From NCBI RefSeq assembly GCF_900161835.1, contig NZ_LT897836.1, positions 682,001 to 746,000 of the forward strand: 64,000 nt of DNA, given 5' to 3'. The notes under the pieces were generated by a model that was not told where the DNA came from, did not search any database, and worked only from the letters and a program-made list of their open reading frames with translations. The position numbers were made by a program, and so were the translations under genes. Positions 10,110-22,034 of the stretch are shown in pieces; within the stretch, counting starts at the first letter, position 1, and every line of letters starts with the position of its first letter. The DNA comes from Sodalis endosymbiont of Henestaris halophilus. GTDB lineage: Bacteria; Pseudomonadota; Gammaproteobacteria; Enterobacterales; Enterobacteriaceae.

Positions 10110-10959
10110 CAGCAGCTTGCATTCGGTACTAGCGAATTATCTATCATCATCCGCGCAGGAAGAAAAAATCGTACTCCTGCCAGCCAGCGGACTTACCGGT
10201 GAAAGCTGGCGATTGCATGGAGCTGGTTTCGATTTACTAGTTCGCGAAGCAAGTAGGTAGAAAATGCAACTAGGTGTTAATCGACGTCGAGAGTTTCGCT
10301 TGCTGCGAGTGCTTAAGGGTAGCGGCTTAGCGCCTCGTCCTCGAAGTATCACCTCCGAATGGTTGATTATGGAGTGGCTACCAGGAGAACCGATCAATGC
10401 TCAGGGATGGCAACAGGCGCTAACGATGGGAACGATAGCGGCAATACTTGCCAGGTTGCATCAACATCGTTGTAGCGGTTATCCGCTCAACCTGCAGACG
10501 CGCTATGCACGTTACTGGCAGGCTAGTGACCCTTCGCGACGTTCCCCAACCTGGCTGAGGTTACACAGAAGGTTTTTGCATCGATCTCAGCCGTCGATTA
10601 TGCGCCAAGCCCTCTTGCATATGGACGTACATCAAGGCAATGTACTTCATCAGAAGGGAGGTTCTCTGATGCTGATAGACTGGGAATACGCAGGCGATGG
10701 GGATATTGCTCTGGAACTAGCAGCGTTGTTTTGTGGCAACTCCCTGCCTTCTGCGGATCGCGAGCGTTTGTTGGCAGATTATTTACAGCTCATGCCAGGC
10801 CTTACGTGCAATCATTTATGCCGCCAAATTAAAAGTTGGATTCCCTGGGTTAACTATTTGATGTTGTTATGGTATGAGACGCGCTGGTTCCAGACTAGTA
10901 ATCAACACTTTATTGATTTAGCTGCACCGCTGCGCCGATATTTTGATCTGTCAAGCTAG
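10090..10959 (+). pseudogene. thiK: Thiamine kinase interrupted by one in-frame amber codon
   Basis: ThiK phosphorylates salvaged thiamine to thiamine monophosphate. Reading from ATG 10090, which overlaps the lpoB end as in E. coli, the frame runs MALPRNNSSLHSVL..., then SGLTGESW, then meets TAG at 10258-10260 (codon 57). It continues open in the same frame for 233 codons to 10959. The downstream part has the phosphotransferase catalytic loop HMDVHQGNV and the metal-binding LIDWEYAGDGD. ATG 10264, directly after the stop, could restart translation, but the product would lack the N-terminal nucleotide-binding part. There is one substitution and no indel, so this is a young lesion, or a read-through or sequencing case. 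Confidence 0.85.
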
Positions 10960-12919
10960 TTATTTTCCAAAGACTAGCAAAAAGCTTCAACCAGTTAATA
11001 GTTTTCCCAAAAGAAACGCTCCTGGCTACGATTAGGCGTACTCTCACGATTTTAATCTCTAGATGATTTTATACTGATCTCGTTCAACAGATCCTGAGGG
11101 TTTTTAGAAGCCACATCAGTAAAAAAGTATTCCGCTATTATTGTTCAGCAGCTCGATTACCAGAAAAAATAAAGCCATGGACGTGTAAAAGAATTTTATT
11201 TCGACACAACATAGTAAAAAATAAAAAGATTTATTTATTGCATTTAATAAAGAATTTACTCTTATCGTAGCTCACTCAAATCATACCATGCGACTATCTA
11301 TACATTAAACTATCCGTTGTCATTTTGCAGTTACTGCCAAGCATCAACTGTGCTGTATTCGCTAGTAGTAATCTCACCTTTTTCTGCCTATGGATTTTGC
11401 CTTTAACAGGAACAGCAAATTGGTAATAGTAGTAATAAGCATGTTTATTAAAATGATTGATACGCGCTTATGGTTGGTTTACTGGAAACTTTTTATGAAA
11501 ATAGAATCGCGAAATAAAATGACCGCACACAGATTAAACAGCTTCTTCCGTAAAGGGGTAATGTGAAATAGGGAATAGAATGATCACTAATGATCAGCAG
11601 TAACAAGTGTTTATAAATGTATATTAGTCACAAAATTAATATCGCATAATTCTAGCCTTAATTTTAAGACAAGCTCGGTGTTACCACCGATAAAATAAAC
11701 AAATATAAAAATTATATTATGATCTTGTACATGTAATTTACTTGCCTAAAAGAATTATATGTATATATAAATATTTTAACGTATTTCTACATTACTTATT
11801 GTAGGGTCTAATGTTTTTACGAATGACCTAAAGTTGCAGTATGTTACCTTTTAAGGTAATTAGCGCGTGATAGCACTAAGATACCCTGAGAGTCAAATAT
11901 CAAAAACCTAATAAGTTATATATTAACATAGTGATCGTATCATTACAAGCATAGATAGGTATACATAACAAATTAAACATATACTGATAATTAATATCCA
12001 TTAGCCGAACTGTTGATATAAATTTGCGTTTCTCACATGTAAAATTAATGCGATATGCAAATAACTATTTAGCATGAGGCAAATGTGATCAGTTATTTCA
12101 AGCATCACATATTTTTCTTTTGTTCCCACTCAGTCTAATTGAGTAATTCGAATCGTTTTCTCCGAGGTTGTGGTCAAGTAGCATTACATAGTTAGTTACT
12201 AACCACTAAACTATAGATCGGTGTGTGCTAAAATCGCATGAATTTTATTAAGTCTATAAAACCGTATCTATGGTATTTTTTACGTTTAGTAGAACGCTTC
12301 GTGCTATTGTCATGTTTGTAATTATAAACCAGTAAGCATGAGCTGCAAAGTACATGTGCTAATAAATTTTTATTAATTTTACACGAATAAGTAAAATTAA
12401 TACCATCCAATAATATTTGATTAATATAAGTTTTATGTGTAATTTGATTTATCCGTGCGATTTACGCTGATACATTGACATGCTAATTTTGCTTAGGAGA
12501 GACGACTAGGCAGTCGTATTTCATTCTGTTTCAAGGCAGTTTAAACTTTCTCTTATTAGCCCCTAATTTTGCCCATTGACGATAACTAGGTTTTTGTCAT
12601 CATTCTCTTGACATCTAAACTATATGTAAAACTTGACTTATTATTTAGAAATAATAAATTAATAATGTAATAAAGCAAGTGTCTAAAAGATAACTAATTA
12701 AATAATAGTGAATTACGCAGTTTATTTAGTTTTGTGTATATTAGAGTTGTTTTGAAAGTAAACAATTGTTAATTTCAATAGTAGTATTTGTTACTATAGC
12801 TTAATGTTATGTTTGAATATAGTTACTTAATCAGATTAAGTATTATAAAGAGGTAAGAAATTTATAGATGTATCAAAGTTAATTAAATTAAAAGTATTGA
12901 AAACCTTGATAAAGAAATG

Positions 12920-12953
12920 ATATTCATGACAACATATTTGTTGTCATGAATAT
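12920..12953. repeat. Perfect 15-bp hairpin in desert
   Basis: Left arm ATATTCATGACAACA (12920-12934), loop TATT, right arm TGTTGTCATGAATAT (12939-12953). No T-run follows. There is no gene within 2 kb on either side. Confidence 0.75.
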
Positions 12954-14647
12954 TAATATTATAGTTTACGTGCTCTCTTAAAGATAGGTGAAATATTTCT
13001 TTTAATTAAATTTGTAAAAGACTTCATAATGAGCTATGGAGGTTAAGAAAATTAATTTGTGCTATCAGTGTTAAACAATACTCAAAAATACTTTATAAGT
13101 AGCTTAATGACCTTGTTTTCTTGATATCGTATTGATATACATGAATAAGTTTTTATTTGGCATTATTAAAATATTTAACTTACTAAAATATATTTGAAGT
13201 CGTTAGTTTTACATGATTATTTTAGGCTAATCGATTTTTTGTGGTTTTATTATAAGTTTCTGGAAACAAAATGATATAAGCTGTTATGCTTTTGCGGCAG
13301 AAATTAAATGTTATAAGAGAGATTTATTATTTAAAACTTAATATTAATGTAAATGTTATTTAACTCCTTTTTTTTGACTTAGTAATATCATTGTGAATGA
13401 ACGATATAGCTTATTAGCAAGAGAAGATCAAAAAAGTAATTTAAGAATTAAAATGCTTAAGTAGGCATATTTTACAACATTACCTTTTTAATTTTATTAA
13501 ATTTAATGTAAAATACAATGCTGCGTAAGGATTGACATAATTTTAAAATCAAGTCAAATTTACTTGATATCAAAATTCTTGATGAAAAAGTGCTGCTATA
13601 CAGTGGTCATTTCTTTAGGGGCATTATCCGATATGCAACTACGGAACACTTAAGTTAAAAGATCTATACAATTCCTAACGTTTTAGTTCTACAGAAGTTT
13701 GTAGAACTTTGTCTTCTATCGTTAATTCTTATCTCTCTACTATCACCTTCTTTCATGAAGAACACAAACTATGTATATTCTTAAAAAAGTTTGTGTACTT
13801 CTAATAAGAAGTTATGACGTCGATACGATCAATTAGTATAAATAGGATGAAAAGTTACCAAATGTTAAGCTTCCATAGCTAATATGCTGATTGTAGCGCC
13901 GACTGATTGTGTAGGGGGTTATTGCAAGGGTGCTAACTAGAAAAGCTAGTTATCAGCGACAAGTTAGGCGGGGTATTCCGTATTTAGATTATGCTGTTCT
14001 TCAGTAGAGATAGAGTTTAACCAGGCAAAGAAAATGGAAAGTACTGACAAACTATTTTACTTTTTAGAGCAATTCGTAGGTTTTCGGTAATTATTTAAAA
14101 TATATTACATATAAGAGTGTTTAATCATGCTATCTTAATACTATTAAGATTAAGTAATATTTTGATAACTTATAATGTTATCTGATTTGTTTATTTGAAT
14201 TCTGTATTGTATGGAGCTACTTAAGTAAAAATTAGATATCTTTATTTATATATCTTTAATCAAAAGACCAGACAGAAAACCTGTAAGCAATAATGGTTAT
14301 AAGAGATTCCTTCTTAAAAATGGGGCATTTTGTTTAGTAAATACATTCTACCTTATCTTCTTCGTTTAGAAGATCATGAGCACTTTAATTAAAGGCGTGC
14401 CGGTTATCATCGATAAACAAGATAATACTTGTCTTATTCTTATGATCATTTATGGTATATGTAAGTTACTTATCTTGTTTTATATTATACCGGAGTTGGA
14501 ATAATCATGGTGTCTTGTTTTATTGAAATTAATACTACGTAGTATTTGTGCCTTAAATACTTATGTCAGCGGCAATTAAAAAATCTTTCACCTCTCTGAG
14601 GTTCATGCCATAAGATGATTTACTGATTGAGTTAGTAAGTGTCAATT

Positions 14648-14663
14648 AACCTTTGCAAAGGTT
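14648..14663. repeat. 16-base perfect palindrome AACCTTTG/CAAAGGTT
   Basis: Self-complementary AACCTTTGCAAAGGTT. A similar but spaced AACCTTC...GAAGGTT stem starts near 14693. The function is unknown; it sits in the desert between thiK and cpxR. Confidence 0.5.
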
Positions 14664-15396
14664 TCAATTTTATTTTAGTGCTAATAGCAGGGAACCTTCA
14701 AAGAAGGTTTCTAGCTGATCTTCTGCACGGCTACAAACAAACGATAACGTTCTAGTAAATAATTAATTTTAGGTTGTAGGGACTTGTATTCGCAGATAAT
14801 AAACACGCGAAACAACTTTTGTTTATTTAGTTAAGTAAGTTTTTTAGTAAAAGAGCTTTACTATTGTAGTAAAAAACTAGTAAACATCTTTATGATGAGT
14901 TATGATAAAACTCGTGTTTATATAACGATAAGATTTATGAATAAAAACTAAAACTTCCGGCATTGATAAATTAACTAGATGTGCATATTGACTTTAATGT
15001 TGCTTATTCGAGCGCAGATAAGTTAGTACATGATATATGCTTTATTTGTTTTCATTCCTTCCGGAAAAGATAATTATCATGCTTCTTACCTTTAGCGAAA
15101 TAGCCTTTACCCCATCGCCGTTTCTGTTTTTTGCCTTGCTTTTATCAACGATGTTATTAGTTCACTCAGAAGCAATAGAACGGCATTTTTTGAATATCTC
15201 TTAGGTTAATGTCAAGGTGTGTAGCACCTTGATGTAAGTGATACGGTACAAATTTTATTATATAGCACATAGGCGATAATTATTAGATACCTTTTAATAA
15301 AAGAGAGTTATTTTGATAAATTTTAAAATGAATCTTTCGTGAAGATTAATAATATCAAAAATAAAAAATCGCAGTAGATAATTCTTATGAAGCTTC

Positions 15397-15896
15397 ATGC
15401 AAAATCCGGATCCGATAAGATCGCGCAAGCAGAAATATTCAGGCTTTACTAAAACGTACAGCTACCTTAGTGCTGGGATGTCACTCTTTCCCGCTTTGTG
15501 GGTGATAACTATAACGAGCTTTATCTCAAAAGGTTTATGGTATACATATGTTCTATGGTGGTTATTGTGTATTTCTATGTTTTCGATAGTTTGAAATACT
15601 GGTTTAGCCGCAAAGCTATAGTGTATCTGCGTTCTAAAGAATTTCTGGTCGTGTACCTAGAAGCACGTTTTGTGCGTAAATATCATGCTATAGGTAGGTT
15701 TTTTGCCGATAGTAGCCTGCAGATGTACACGCTATTAGACGTAATCTATTCTAACAATATTATACTAGACAATGTAATCAGGAATGGTAACTCTATAGTT
15801 ACGTCGATTGTGTGTGGCTGTGCGCCAAAATGTAGCGAAATTGTGCGTTATTTATATGACTATTCCAACAAATGTTTTTGTTGTCTTAATTTTTAG
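15397..15896 (+). other. Two overlapping unidentified reading frames, probably one decayed gene
   Basis: A 65-codon frame (15397-15594) overlaps a 132-codon frame in another register (15498-15896). Together they give 500 bases almost free of stops, unusual for this desert. The first begins with charged residues (RSRKQKY) and both contain hydrophobic stretches (VVIVYFYVF). The second continues YLRSKEFLVVYLEARFVRKYH. I do not recognise a family. The overlap suggests a single frameshifted membrane-associated gene, but chance in AT-rich DNA cannot be excluded. Confidence 0.25.
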
Positions 15897-17704
15897 GTGT
15901 TTGTAGTGCAATTATTAACAGATTACGCTTGCGGCAAACAATATTAATTGTAGTGAGATCGCGGATCTTATTTACAATATAAATTTTAGTATATTATCAC
16001 TTATCACATGCTGCTATTCTAGCTTTCCAGAAACGGGATTTGATTTTCCTACCAACGCCAAAATCAATTTATCTGGCTGATCAAAAAAATTATTTTGCAA
16101 CGTTCTTGAAACTGGCAATAACGATCACAGCACTGTAGTAAAATGTTGGTCAGTCTAGGTGACTGACATCAGATTGTTTATCTTATATTTTTGCCTAGCA
16201 TCTTAACAACAAGCAATTAATTTGTTTTATTAGGCTTATTCGTAGCAGTGAATATTAGATTTCAGTGTGTAGTGAAGCATTAAATAGCCATTCAAGTTAA
16301 AAACTTATCTCAAATTATCTTTCAGTGTTCTAATAAGCTAAGTATTTACTGCTTAATTTATACTCAAAATAGCTATACTAGTTTTTGAATAATATTCAAT
16401 ATCTAAATATAATATTAAACCATGAAGATTAGCTGTCAGTTCTTTTATCGTTAAATAAGAAAACTGAGTGTTGAACAACAGAAAAATCATCAAGGACTTA
16501 TCATTAACCTATAATGAGCATTGAATGCTGTGTTGTAAAAAAGAAAAACTAAATTTTGAAACAAATAATTATATCCTAAAAACGCTACGGTGCTTTTGAT
16601 ATCTGATTTTACTTAACTTTTCTTAGTAATCGATCAACTCAAAACATGATACTAAATCACATCCTTTTCTCGATTTTTGATAAAAATTCCAGTAGTTATT
16701 GCCTATATCATTGTGATTCAATCATTTTTATGTTTAGCTTGTAATTAAATTAGTTTTTGGTGAACAAGAGGTTATAACGATCACATCGCCTTGACTATCG
16801 GAGATAAAAGTAGAACTTTCTAGTTAAACCACATACCTATGTGGCTACTATGAGTTTAGCTATATTAAATACATAGCGATAGTCAGTTACTAAATCTGGG
16901 TGAATAAATTTATGGACAAAAAAACTTTAAAATATCGTCTTTCTGTAAGAAGCTGAAGATATGCCGAAGATAGGTTACTCTAGAAGCTTATTAAAGCGTA
17001 ATCTGCTATAATCTTTTTTATATCATAGGATATGATATTATCATCAAGCGCCGTGTATATTACAAGGGGTTAACAATAAATAAATTGGACAATTATTCCA
17101 TAGACATTTAAGTAGAGTAATTAACATTAATTGACTTCTACTATAGGAGACAGCACAATAGTTTATGAAAATGAGATGGTAAATATTTTCTAAACGCATA
17201 ACGAATAATATTAAACAGCTACCCTAACGAAGGTGTTATCTGTGATTTTAATAAAAATGCAAATCGAAAGTTAAAGTCGATCTCGAAAGATTTACTTCCA
17301 GCTAAATTTTTTACTATCACTAATAAAACTATTTAGTAAAAATTTACAGTGATGATGAAAAAAAACTGCAGAAAGATCGAAAAACACTTTTGTAATTATA
17401 CGACTATTAGTTAGAACCTTGGACTTAATAGGAACGATAAATCTTATTTAATAGAAGCTTGTACGATAATCAGACGACCAAGTTGCTACATTAAGAACTG
17501 CAGTTCGAAAACACAACTTTGTTAATAGTATTTAAACAGTTTTAATATAATTAGGAAAGCTAGAATCAACCCAGGAGATTGAACTGACCACAGGTATTGA
17601 ACAATGTTTTCTTTCAAGATAGAGAGAATGCTCACGAAGTATAAGAATTAAATATAGCCTGAATTTTACACACCAAATTTATTAATAATTCTGAGTTCAA
17701 TACA
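15897..17704. other. Gene desert before cpxR
   Basis: 1.8 kb of AT-rich sequence with no recognisable frame. In relatives cpxP, fieF and pfkA lie here, divergent from cpxR; nothing readable remains to my eye. Confidence 0.6.
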
Positions 17705-18404
17705 ATGAATAAAATTCTTTTAGTTGATGATGATCGCGAATTGACACTTTTTTAAAAAAACTATTAGAAACAGAAGGGTTTAACGTCCAAGTAGCGTATG
17801 ATGGCGAACAGGCGTTAAGCCAAATGGATAGTTCATTTGATTTATTGCTTCTTGATGTCAAGAAGCCGCGCAAAATGGCATTGATACTTTGAAAGAACTA
17901 CGCCAACAACACCAAACGCCGGTTATCATGTTAACAGCTAGAGGTAGAGAACTTGATCATGTTTTGGGCCTGGAGTTGGGAGCGGATGATTATTTATCTA
18001 AGCCGTTTAACGATCGCGAATTGATGGCGCGCATTCGCGCAATATTACGCCGTTCTTATTGGACGGAGCAACAACAAATTGAAGAGGTTAGCATGCTTGC
18101 TTCCCTTGAAGTAGATTCTCTGCGCCTTAATCCGGGTCGGCAGGAAGCAACCTTCGACGGTACGCCACTAAATTTGACAGGTACCGAGTTTACTTTACTT
18201 TATTTGCTGGCACAGCATTTAGGGCAAGTTGTGTCGCGCGAACATCTTAGTCAGGATGTTTTGGGTAAACGATTGACGCCATTTGACCGGTCAATTGATA
18301 TGCATATTTCTAATTTACGTCGCAAGCTACCTGAGAGGAAAGATAATTATCCTTGGTTTAAAACTTTGCGTGGACGGGGCTATTTAATGGTATCTTTTGC
18401 ATGA
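17705..18404 (+). pseudogene. cpxR: cpxR with two single-base deletions in homopolymers
   Basis: Response regulator of the Cpx envelope-stress system. It starts MNKILLVDDDREL at ATG 17705. A missing base in a T6A7 tract (17748-17760) creates TAA at codon 17. A second missing base in AAAA (17872-17875) shifts the frame again. With both repaired the protein is 233 residues and clearly CpxR. The phospho-acceptor aspartate is in LLLLDV and the receiver lysine in SKPFNDREL. The OmpR-type winged helix is intact (LTGTEFTLLYLLAQH, DMHISNLRRKL, LRGRGYLMVS). The usual MMP after the aspartate is KKP. Codon-level conservation outside the two lesions is very high. The stop overlaps the cpxA start by ATGA. 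Confidence 0.93.
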
Positions 18405-19755
18405 TCACTAGTGTGACTGTGCGTATATTTGCTATGTTTTGGTTAACTCAGGCATTAGTTTTTATGTTGCCCAGACTAAGCTTTCCTTAAATGATGCAAT
18501 TGCTTGATGGCGAGCAGCATTAATTCTTGATGCAGCAAGAGAATGTGGAGGCAGAATGAGCTGTGGATATAGCTAACGATTTGATGTAGTGTAGTTGTTT
18601 GTTTTGAATTATATATCTAAGGTCCGCCAGACCAGCGTTTTATTATGGTGATTAGCAAAGGGAGGTTTATCGGCGCTTAACGCAACGAGATGAGAATTAC
18701 CCACGATTTTATAGACTAATTAGCTAATACCCCAATATAAAAACATAGTCGTTCGTAACTAATGAAGCTCTCACCATTTGCGATGGTTAGGACCATTATC
18801 AGTTTAACTATATTCATCTGGTAGGTATTTTCAATCGAATTTCATGAGTGTTTATTTGATTGCTCATTGATATTTTTAATTGTCCGTTATACTATTAATA
18901 TTTAATTTGTGTTATGGCTTGTCTGTGGAGTCTAATCATGCTGATGTGTACACTGAAGCATGCCGCCGATAAAGTAGCTCGTGAGAGCTTACGGCAAGAT
19001 TCTAATCTGGAAGCGCAGCTGCAAAATTTTTTAGTCACTAGCTTTAAGTTTTAATGATATAATCAGTGCTCTGGAGCAGATGATGACTGTCTAGTAGCGT
19101 TTATTTTACGATGTTTTTCACTAGCTACGCACATGCTATTAACTCGGTTATAATTGGTTACCGTACTAACAGCGTAGATGCCATGGCGGAGCATGAACTT
19201 GCACGCATTAAAACTGAGGTACATCTTCTAGATTTAATAATTAACGATCTGCTTGTCTTATCTCTCATTCAGCATATATAAACGAGTTATCGTATAGTGT
19301 TAATAACCAACATTTTGTAGTCTAATGTACTTAACGATACCCAGTTTGAATCGGAGCAAATGGTTAAAGCTTGAAGTTTTTATATCGCCCCAGGCAATCA
19401 TAAATCTGTTAGGTAATCTTTCTGAACTTTGTTAGAAGTTTACTTATAAAAGGAATATTCTGCGCAACTCCTTATATTATTCGTACGAGTGAATTTTATC
19501 CAGATTTAACGTTAATTAGCAGGTTACGATTATTATCGTAGACGATGATGGGCATGGCGTTAATGACGATGATCGCGAGTATATTTTCCAACCGTTTTAT
19601 CGTACTAGTCAAACGCGATAACTGCTAGTTTGGTAGCAACCGTATCCTGGGGTTAGTAATTGTTGAAATTGTGGTCATGTTATTACGAGGCTATGTAATA
19701 AACCTAGGATATCTCATTCGACGGACTAAGGCAATTTTTATATCGCTTTATTTTT
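18401..19755 (+). pseudogene. cpxA: cpxA sensor kinase, heavily decayed
   Basis: Starts as in E. coli by ATGA overlap with cpxR and reads VRIFAMFWLTQALVFMLP before the first stop. Further on, in shifted frames, are AADKVARESLRQDSNLEAQ (HAMP end), the H-box area near 19116, LIINDLLVLS-like sequence at about 19234, IVDDDGHGVNDDDREYIFQPF (split by frame) around 19533-19600, and GxxLxLVIVEIVV-like remains at about 19650. Many stops and indels show it cannot give a working histidine kinase. It is far more decayed than cpxR. Confidence 0.85.
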
Positions 19756-19900
19756 GCTACAGAACTCAGATGGCATTTTTGATGTAATCAACATTGATGC
19801 ATTGTAGTTGACAAGATACTTTTCCAGACGCGAAAATAAATGGCTATAAGAGATAGTATATTACTAATGTGCATTTTGATTGTGCCATAATATAGTATGC

Positions 19901-20352
19901 ATGCTAAACATTGCATTTTATCTGAATCAAATAACTTTTTATAATACAAACAACATAATCTGTATGTACATCATTACTAGTTTTACCCTCACTTACTACT
20001 AAAGTAAGGCACTGCAATTTACCTAAAACGATAAGAGCATGCGCTGTATTATCATAATGTATTTATGATTTATCATCTCCGATGATTATATGCTGCCTCC
20101 TGAGAAAAACAACTAAGCATTTTTACGTCATACGATCAAGAGGAGGGAAACTACTATATATCAGATAAGATATCGGATAAAATATTCTGTGTGGAACGTA
20201 AGATTCTCGCGCTTTCGCCTTCAAATGTTGGCACACTGCCTACCATAGCATATGAGATGCTTATTTAGATGAAGTTGTTTAACATTCATAGCATGCATCT
20301 ATCTAACACGATATCGGTCTTTAGGATATTAAAATTAGCGCTAGTTAAATGA
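19901..20352 (+). pseudogene. trmL: trmL relic (tRNA wobble 2'-O-methyltransferase)
   Basis: From ATG 19901 the frame reads MLNIAFYLNQITFYNTNNII, matching TrmL MLNIVLYEPEIPPNTGNII. The middle has NDKSMRC for the DDKRLRRAG segment. The end at 20290-20320 reads SMHLSNTISV, matching the SAM-binding knot SMNLSNAVSV. The total length of 452 bases is close to a 157-codon gene. Several stops lie inside. The order cpxR-cpxA-trmL followed by convergent cysE is that of Yersinia/Serratia-type genomes. Confidence 0.85.
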
Positions 20353-20589
20353 AAATATTGTTGTGATCACTACAATATTTAAGATCTGCATTCAAGATTA
20401 TTACTGATCTCACCGATGCCGTTAAGCGGAAAGAATTATAAATAGAAACATCCTTTTCCTCCCTTCTGAGTTTTGAATAACGATCTCTAGGTTTTGATTT
20501 TACATATGTTGTTGTAGCATCGTGCAACGTGATATATGTTTATTCCACGAAAGCTAGAAATTTGATTCTAAAATAAATAGCTATATGCT

Positions 20590-20970
20590 AGCGGGTTTAG
20601 TATTGATGACTATCACAATTAATAATATGTGTCTACAAAGTATGGGTCCGGCTTATAGGTATAAGCTAGGGCTTTAGCATATTTATTTATTGACAGATTT
20701 GCGGCAGTGAGCGACGACGTTGCACGCGTCATAGAATCGTGTTTAGATCGGTATTATAAGCCTTTACTACCACATTGCAGATGAGTAAAATTATGCATGG
20801 AATTGTTAAGTTTGTTCGTCAGAATATAACTTTAATATATTATCTAACTTTTTGTGCTTAAAGCATAATTGTACAAAAAGCGGCTAGCCTGGGTTCATAA
20901 CTTTCCATGAAATCTTGATTTATTTTGTATATTTTACCATGTAAGTTCACGATTTTATCGATATACCGCT
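20590..20970 (-). pseudogene. cysE: cysE relic (serine acetyltransferase), N-terminal part readable
   Basis: Directly downstream of gpsA on the same strand, as in enterobacteria. Readable pieces are EPRLAAF (CysE EPMLASF), DACNVVAHCRKSVNK (AACDIQAVRTRDPAVDK) and LYL-stop-AGPILCRHI (LYLKGFHALQAYRIGH). The frames shift and stops intervene. The hexapeptide-repeat C-terminal half cannot be read and would run into the trmL relic. Its loss implies that cysteine or O-acetylserine comes from another source. Confidence 0.7.
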
Positions 20971-21001
20971 CGATTGTTCTTTTGGTGCTAGGTTACAAGT
21001 T

Positions 21002-22018
21002 TTATCCGTTGTATTTTTCGCCTTTTTGAGCTCGTCCGAGAAGATGCATTGCTGCCTGATACGCATTTTTGTTTTTATACAGCACTTGATAAATTTGTTC
21101 GGTAATGGGCATTTCTACTCCGTATTTACCTGTCAACGTTAATACCTCCTTGGTATTGCGGTAACCTTCAACCACCTGCCCAATCTTTTTTTGTGCGTCT
21201 TTAACGGCGGCACCCTGTCCCAATAGCATGCCAAAACGGCGATTGCGCGACTGATTATCAGTACAAGTAAGCACCAGGTCGCCTAGACCTGCCATGCCCA
21301 TGAAAGTGCTAGGTTCTGCTCCCATTGCTGCGCCGAGTCGTGACATTTCCGCCAGACCGCGAGTGATCAATGCTGTGCGAGCATTGGCGCCAAAACCGAG
21401 ACCATCAGATATGCCAGCACCGATAGCTATAACATTTTTCACGGCGCCACCTAATTGGACGCCGATAAGATCGGGATTAATGTAAACGCGGAAATTTTTG
21501 CTGCAGTGTAATAACCGCTGTAAATCAGCGCTGAATGTGGCATCGGTGGCCGCTACTGCTATAGCAGTGGGCAATCCAGCCGCTAATTCGCGTGCGAACG
21601 TCGGTCCTGATACCACTGCTAGTGGTATTTGGTTTCCCAATATCTCTCGCGCGACCTCCTGCAGCAGTCTTCCGGTATTTGTTTCCAGTCCCTTAGTAGC
21701 CCAGACAATGCGTGCATCCTTCCGTAAGTGTGGTTTAAGTTGCATAATTACGTTGCCGAATACGTGGCTCGGGACTACGATTAGAACATTACGGCTGGCA
21801 GCCAGTGCTGTCGGCAGTAATGCCTCCAGGCGCAGCGTTGGTGGAAACGGCACATTAGGTAAAAAAGTCTGATTGCGGCGTGCCGTCTTCAACGCTTGGA
21901 TATGAACTGGATCATGCCCCCAGAGTAACACTTCATGATTATTACGTGCCAGAGTGATAGCCATAGCTGTACCATAAGAGCCAGCACCTATAACAATCAT
22001 TGCAGCATCGCTAGGCAT
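21002..22018 (-). CDS. gpsA: Glycerol-3-phosphate dehydrogenase [NAD(P)+]
   Basis: Makes sn-glycerol-3-phosphate from dihydroxyacetone phosphate for phospholipid synthesis. 338 residues against 339 in E. coli. The nucleotide-binding motif GAGSYGTA is at residues 12-19. [35 protein letters not shown] and the catalytic lysine region [11 protein letters not shown] are all present, as is the C-terminal [15 protein letters not shown]. It is the only intact gene in a block whose neighbours (yibN, grxC, secB upstream; cysE downstream) are all relics. That points to strong selection for lipid precursor supply. Confidence 0.97.
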   Translation of the reverse strand: MPSDAAMIVIGAGSYGTAMAITLARNNHEVLLWGHDPVHIQALKTARRNQTFLPNVPFPPTLRLEALLPTALAASRNVLIVVPSHVFGNVIMQLKPHLRKDARIVWATKGLETNTGRLLQEVAREILGNQIPLAVVSGPTFARELAAGLPTAIAVAATDATFSADLQRLLHCSKNFRVYINPDLIGVQLGGAVKNVIAIGAGISDGLGFGANARTALITRGLAEMSRLGAAMGAEPSTFMGMAGLGDLVLTCTDNQSRNRRFGMLLGQGAAVKDAQKKIGQVVEGYRNTKEVLTLTGKYGVEMPITEQIYQVLYKNKNAYQAAMHLLGRAQKGEKYNG

Positions 22019-22034
22019 AATTAGATGTCCTAAA

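Larger units (their letters stand above)
10960..15396. other. 4.4-kb gene desert
   Basis: AT-rich sequence with no reading frame that I recognise on either strand. In E. coli, nagZ, ycfP and ndh follow thiK; I could not read remains of them. Structured elements are a perfect 15-bp hairpin at 12920-12953, a 9-bp stem AGTTCTACA/TGTAGAACT at 13685-13708, and a perfect 16-base palindrome at 14648-14663 followed about 30 bases later by a related AACCTTC/GAAGGTT stem. Confidence 0.7.

Noticed and set aside
10264-10959. 231-residue protein from ATG 10264 as a complete gene
   Set aside because: It is the downstream part of thiK; the same frame continues upstream through one TAG to the normal start.
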